Of a stretch of DNA of 64,000 bases, positions 61,242-64,000 are shown piece after piece. The notes beneath the pieces are model-generated. The model searched no databases and was not told where the DNA came from. It saw only the letters and a program-made list of their open reading frames with translations. Source of the stretch: Amblyornis subalaris (taxonomy: Eukaryota; Chordata; Aves; Passeriformes; Ptilonorhynchidae); assembly GCA_018881555.1 (NCBI GenBank), contig JACAXG010000110.1, positions 1,557,474-1,621,473 on the forward strand, read 5' to 3'. A program made the position numbers and the translations under genes. Each line of letters opens with the position of its first letter. Within the stretch, counting starts at the first letter, position 1.

Positions 61242-62312
61242 TATCACAGAATCACAAAATCAACTAGGTTGGAAAAGACCTTTGAGATCATGAAGTCTAA
61301 CCTATGACCTAACACCACCTTGTCAATGAGACCATGACTCTGAGTGCCACATCCAGTCTTTTCTTAAACACCTCCAGGGACAGTGACTCTACCATCTCCC
61401 TGGGAAGCCCATTCCACTGCCCAGTCACTCTTACTGTGAAGAACTTTTTCCTAATGTCCAGCCTAAACTTCACCTGGTGTGGCTTAAGAATGTGTTCTTT
61501 TGTCCTGTGGCTGGTTGTCTGGGACAAGAGACTGACCCCCACCCGGCTGCAGCCTCCTTTCAGGTCGTTGTAGAGAGTGATAAGGTTTCCCCTGAGACTC
61601 CTTTTCTTCAGGCTAAACAATCAGCTCCCTCAGCCACTCTTCACAGGACTTGTACTCCAGACCCTTCACCAGCCTTGCTGCTTTTCTCTGGACACATTTG
61701 AGCATCTCAGCGTCCTTCCTAAATTGGAGGGGCCCAGAACTGGACACAGCACTCAAGATTTGGCCTCACCACTTCTGAGCACAGGGAGTACAGGCAGTAA
61801 AAACACTGCCCTGGTCCTGCTGGCCACACTATTGCTGATCCAGGCCAGGATGCCATTGGCCTTCTTGGCCACCTGGGCACACACTGGCTCATGTTCAGCT
61901 GCTGTTAATCAGTACCTCCAGGTCCTTTTCTGTCTGGCTGCTGTCCAGCCACTCTGCCCCAGCCTGTAGCACTGCAGGGAGTTGTTGTGGCCAAAGCGCA
62001 GGACCCGGCGCTTGGTCTTGTCTCATATCCTTGGATTTGGCACATCTATCCAGCCTGTCCAGATCCCTCTGCAGAGCCCTCCTACCCTCCCAGCAGATCA
62101 ACACTTCCACCTAACTCAGTTTCACCTGCAAATTTGCTAATGGTAGACTTGATCCCCTCATCCAGATCATCGGTAATGATATTAAGCAGGACTGGGCCCA
62201 ACACTGATCCCTGGGGGACACACTGGTGACTGGTCACCAACTGGATGCAGCACTGTTCACTGCTACTCTCTGGGCCCAGCTGTCCAGCCGGTTCTTAACC
62301 CTGTAAAAGGTA
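61242..62312 (-). mobile_element. CR1 LINE 3' part (minus strand)
   Basis: It starts at a degraded terminal repeat (ATCACAGAATCACAAAATCA) followed by GGTTGGAAAAGACCTTTGAG. It runs in reverse through the 3' UTR (CACCTCCAGGGACAGTGACT), the ORF2 C-terminus, and the later RT blocks up to CAGCTGTCCAGCCGGTTCTT at 62280-62299. It is 1.07 kb long. RT motif C is destroyed: minus-strand codons at 62121-62135 read K-F-A-G-E instead of F-A-D-D. Its subfamily style matches the 29.18-kb copy but it is better preserved, so younger or less constrained. CR1 order resumes at 63277, which suggests one element split in two. Confidence 0.95.
61309..61620 (-). pseudogene. CR1 ORF2 C-terminal remnant
   Basis: Open minus-strand frame of 103 codons. 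It matches the C-terminal region of CR1 ORF2, with [31 protein letters not shown] and [20 protein letters not shown] in the usual order. It ends near the natural C-terminus. Upstream frames are shifted and catalytic RT residues are lost, so this is a relic. The plus-strand frames over the same DNA (61334-61969) are shadows. Confidence 0.9.
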
Positions 62313-63276
62313 GTTACACCAAACACCATGTTTCTGCTGAGCCCGCTGTGAATCAAATTAAGCTGTGTGCACGGCGTGGTCTGAACTAGTAACATTCACT
62401 GCTTAATCTTCATATGGGCCTTCAATTTCTTTTGGCACAGAAGAGCAGGACTACAAGTATTTTGACCCTGATGATGACAAGTGTAAACACCTAGTACAGT
62501 CTGTCATGAAATGGATGGATATTCATCTTCTGTCCAGAGAAGCATATGGTCTTACTATAAGAAATTTTGAAATATATTACAGAAGAGATTCACTCTGCCC
62601 TTCCAGTTATTGTGATTTCTGACTAGCACTGTCAAAAAATAGAAATTACTTATTAGAGCTAACTAAAAACTACTTTCATGAATATAAAATGAGCTAGAAA
62701 GACATGTGCACTGCAATGACCTTATCGATTAGCTCAAAATATTTTAGCATTTCACTTGTTCTAGCTCTCTTGTGTGTCTTTTAAGCTCCTGGTAGAAGTA
62801 TTGCATTATGCAGGATGCCATATAACATCACAATAAAAGCCCCATTTATGCCAATAAAGCAGGTGAAATGAATTACAGTAACAGAAATAAGTAAAAAAGC
62901 TCCATGAAATTATGTTAAAAAGTATACTTTTTTCACCTTAAACCAAAGATTTTTTGGCCAAGAGCTTATTTGAAAAGCAGCCTACTCATGTGCTCTCCTA
63001 CACAGTCTCTTTTACTTACAGCATTTGTCTCTAAATGTTTAAAGTACAAGCACCAGGAAAAAGCCTTTTGATTCTTCCTGCAGAACCAGATGTAAAGGTA
63101 CACAAATAAAATCTTATCACTGTATGAAGCACTGAGTTGGTCAAAATGTGTCTCTCTTAGCAAGTCGGTCATGTTCACAAATTACAAAAATCTGCAAATG
63201 CAAATGTGTTTGTCAAAATATTTTTATTGCTTACACCTGCTTACGTTGAAGAGAAAGAGAATAAAATTCTATGAAC
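62313..63276. other. 964-bp non-CR1 segment between two CR1 pieces
   Basis: AT-rich DNA with no LTR, LINE or SINE that I recognise and no terminal inverted repeats. In CR1 coordinates the two flanking pieces are separated by only about 100-130 bp. This segment therefore either replaced that stretch (insertion with deletion) or separates two independent CR1 copies. It holds the exon-like segment at 62441-62622 and two AATAAA signals (62832-62837, 62853-62858). Confidence 0.6.
62441..62622 (+). other. Exon-like open segment, unrecognised, low confidence
   Basis: A pyrimidine-rich run with CACAG (62421-62440) resembles a splice acceptor. From it the frame stays open for 59 codons to TGA at 62620-62622. 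It reads EEQDYKYFDPDDDKC, then KHLVQSVMKWMD, with an acidic cluster and few rare-looking codons. Two AATAAA hexamers follow about 210 and 230 bp after the stop, as in a last exon with a short 3' UTR. I do not recognise the protein. An open frame of this length is expected by chance in AT-rich DNA, so the acceptor and signals are the only extra support. It could be a decayed retrocopy, a lone exon, or nothing. Confidence 0.15.
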
Positions 63277-64000
63277 CCCAGATAAATGACATCTGTAGCC
63301 CTTCTCTTGTCCACTGATTTGGCCAGTTCACTAGAAGGCCACTAGATAGGTGAGGCAGGATTCTCCATTTGTGCAGACCTGCAGGCTGTCCTGAATCACC
63401 TCCCTGTCTTCCATGTGCCTTAGCACAGCTTCTAAGAGCATCTGTTCCATTATTTTCCCAGGTACAGAGGTGAGGCTGACAAGTCAGTTATTCCCAGGGT
63501 GCTCCTTTCTTCCCTTCTTAAAGATGGGTATCATGTTTCCCCTTTTTCAGTCACCTGGGACTTGCCCTGACTGCCATGACTTTTCTAGTATCATGAGGAG
63601 AGGCTTAGCACCTACATCAGCCAATTCCTTCAGGACTCTGGTATGCATCTTGTCAGGTCCCATAGGCATACATATATTCAGGTTCCTTCGGGTGGTCACA
63701 AACCTGATCTTCTCTTACAGTGGGTGGGACTTTGCTGTCCCAGTCCCCATTCCGTCATCCATCCACTTGAGGGTGTGGGAAGAGAGTTACCCATTGACGA
63801 CTGAGGCAAAAAAGTTGTTAAGCACCTCAGCCTTTTCCTTGTTGTTACCAGTTTAACAGTGTTGTTCATCAGAATGGGTACCCCTTCAATGACCTTCCTT
63901 TTCTGGTTAATGTACTTGTAGAAGCCCTTCCTGTTATTCTTTGTGTCCCTTGTGAAGTTCAGTTCCAGCCTTGCCATGGCCTTCCTTACACTAACTCTAC
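63277..64000 (-). mobile_element. CR1 LINE, RT N-terminal and linker part (minus strand), cut by window end
   Basis: Reversed CR1 ORF2: ATAAATGACATCTGTAGCCC, AGAAGGCCACTAGATAGGTG, AATCACCTCCCTGTCTTCCA, CAGTCACCTGGGACTTGCCC, and CTGAGGCAAAAAAGTTGTTA near 63805. It covers the RT blocks before motif A and the linker toward the endonuclease, and continues past the window edge. It is probably the upstream half of the copy at 61.24 kb. Frameshifts are present; the plus-strand frame 63413-63856 is a shadow. Confidence 0.95.
63696..63977 (-). pseudogene. CR1 ORF2 linker remnant
   Basis: Minus-strand frame of 93 codons. Its first 45 residues follow the CR1 linker between endonuclease and RT: MARLELNFTRDTKNNRKGFY, then KYINQKRKVIEGV and LVTT. 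After that the translation leaves CR1 although the nucleotides still match, which marks a frameshift near 63840. Not functional. Confidence 0.8.

Noticed and set aside
63413..63856. 147-codon plus-strand open frame
   Set aside because: It is the antisense of CR1 ORF2, whose minus-strand sense is clearly recognisable here.
1..64000. tRNA, rRNA, CRISPR arrays, bacterial operons, mitochondrial inserts
   Set aside because: Scanned by eye for cloverleaf-type A and B boxes, spaced direct repeats, tightly packed long frames and mitochondrial gene order; none was found.

Overview
The window looks like a gene-free stretch of a bird nuclear genome. The main reason is its repeat content. There are many pieces of the avian LINE family CR1, several carrying the CR1 3' signature (an ATTCTATG-type 8-mer, read here mostly as its complement ATCATAGA). 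There are also several LTRs of avian endogenous retroviruses. The background is AT-rich, vertebrate-like, and has no dense ORFs, operons or ribosome binding sites. The species and chromosome cannot be read from the sequence. I found no intact protein-coding gene, tRNA, rRNA or CRISPR array. Every open frame that I could assign to a protein family belongs to a decayed CR1 element.

Layout. 1-22.2 kb is mostly unique DNA with three CR1 3' fragments (2.5 kb minus, 14.4 kb minus, 18.7 kb plus). At 22.26-25.43 kb lies the largest CR1 copy (plus strand). It keeps endonuclease and reverse-transcriptase pieces and is split by a 765-bp LTR-like insertion flanked by a 5-bp duplication, AGTGG. At 29.2 kb is a CR1 3' part (minus). 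At 30.35-31.2 and 36.48-37.55 kb are two much older, eroded CR1 copies (plus). A possible still older CR1/L3-type scrap lies near 40.3 kb, and a short CR1 tail near 43.9 kb (minus).

The interval 47.2-57.1 kb is an LTR cluster: four apparent solo LTRs of at least three families in under 10 kb. Three read on the minus strand (47.26, 48.12 and 53.37 kb) and one on the plus strand (56.53 kb). The outer two belong to the same family, in inverted orientation. No gag, pol or env sequence was recognised between them. From 61.24 kb to the window end lie two CR1 pieces on the minus strand that are almost consecutive in the parent element. They are separated by 964 bp of non-CR1 DNA that holds a small exon-like open frame.

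Nothing here works together as a pathway. The story is one of layered retroelement insertion into a gene desert or a long intron. The points most worth checking are the nested LTR in the CR1, the LTR cluster with one well-bounded element (7-bp match at both edges, TGTC/GACA ends), the exon-like segment at 62.44 kb, and two unique segments that could be conserved non-coding elements. All family assignments come from recognition by eye, without alignment.
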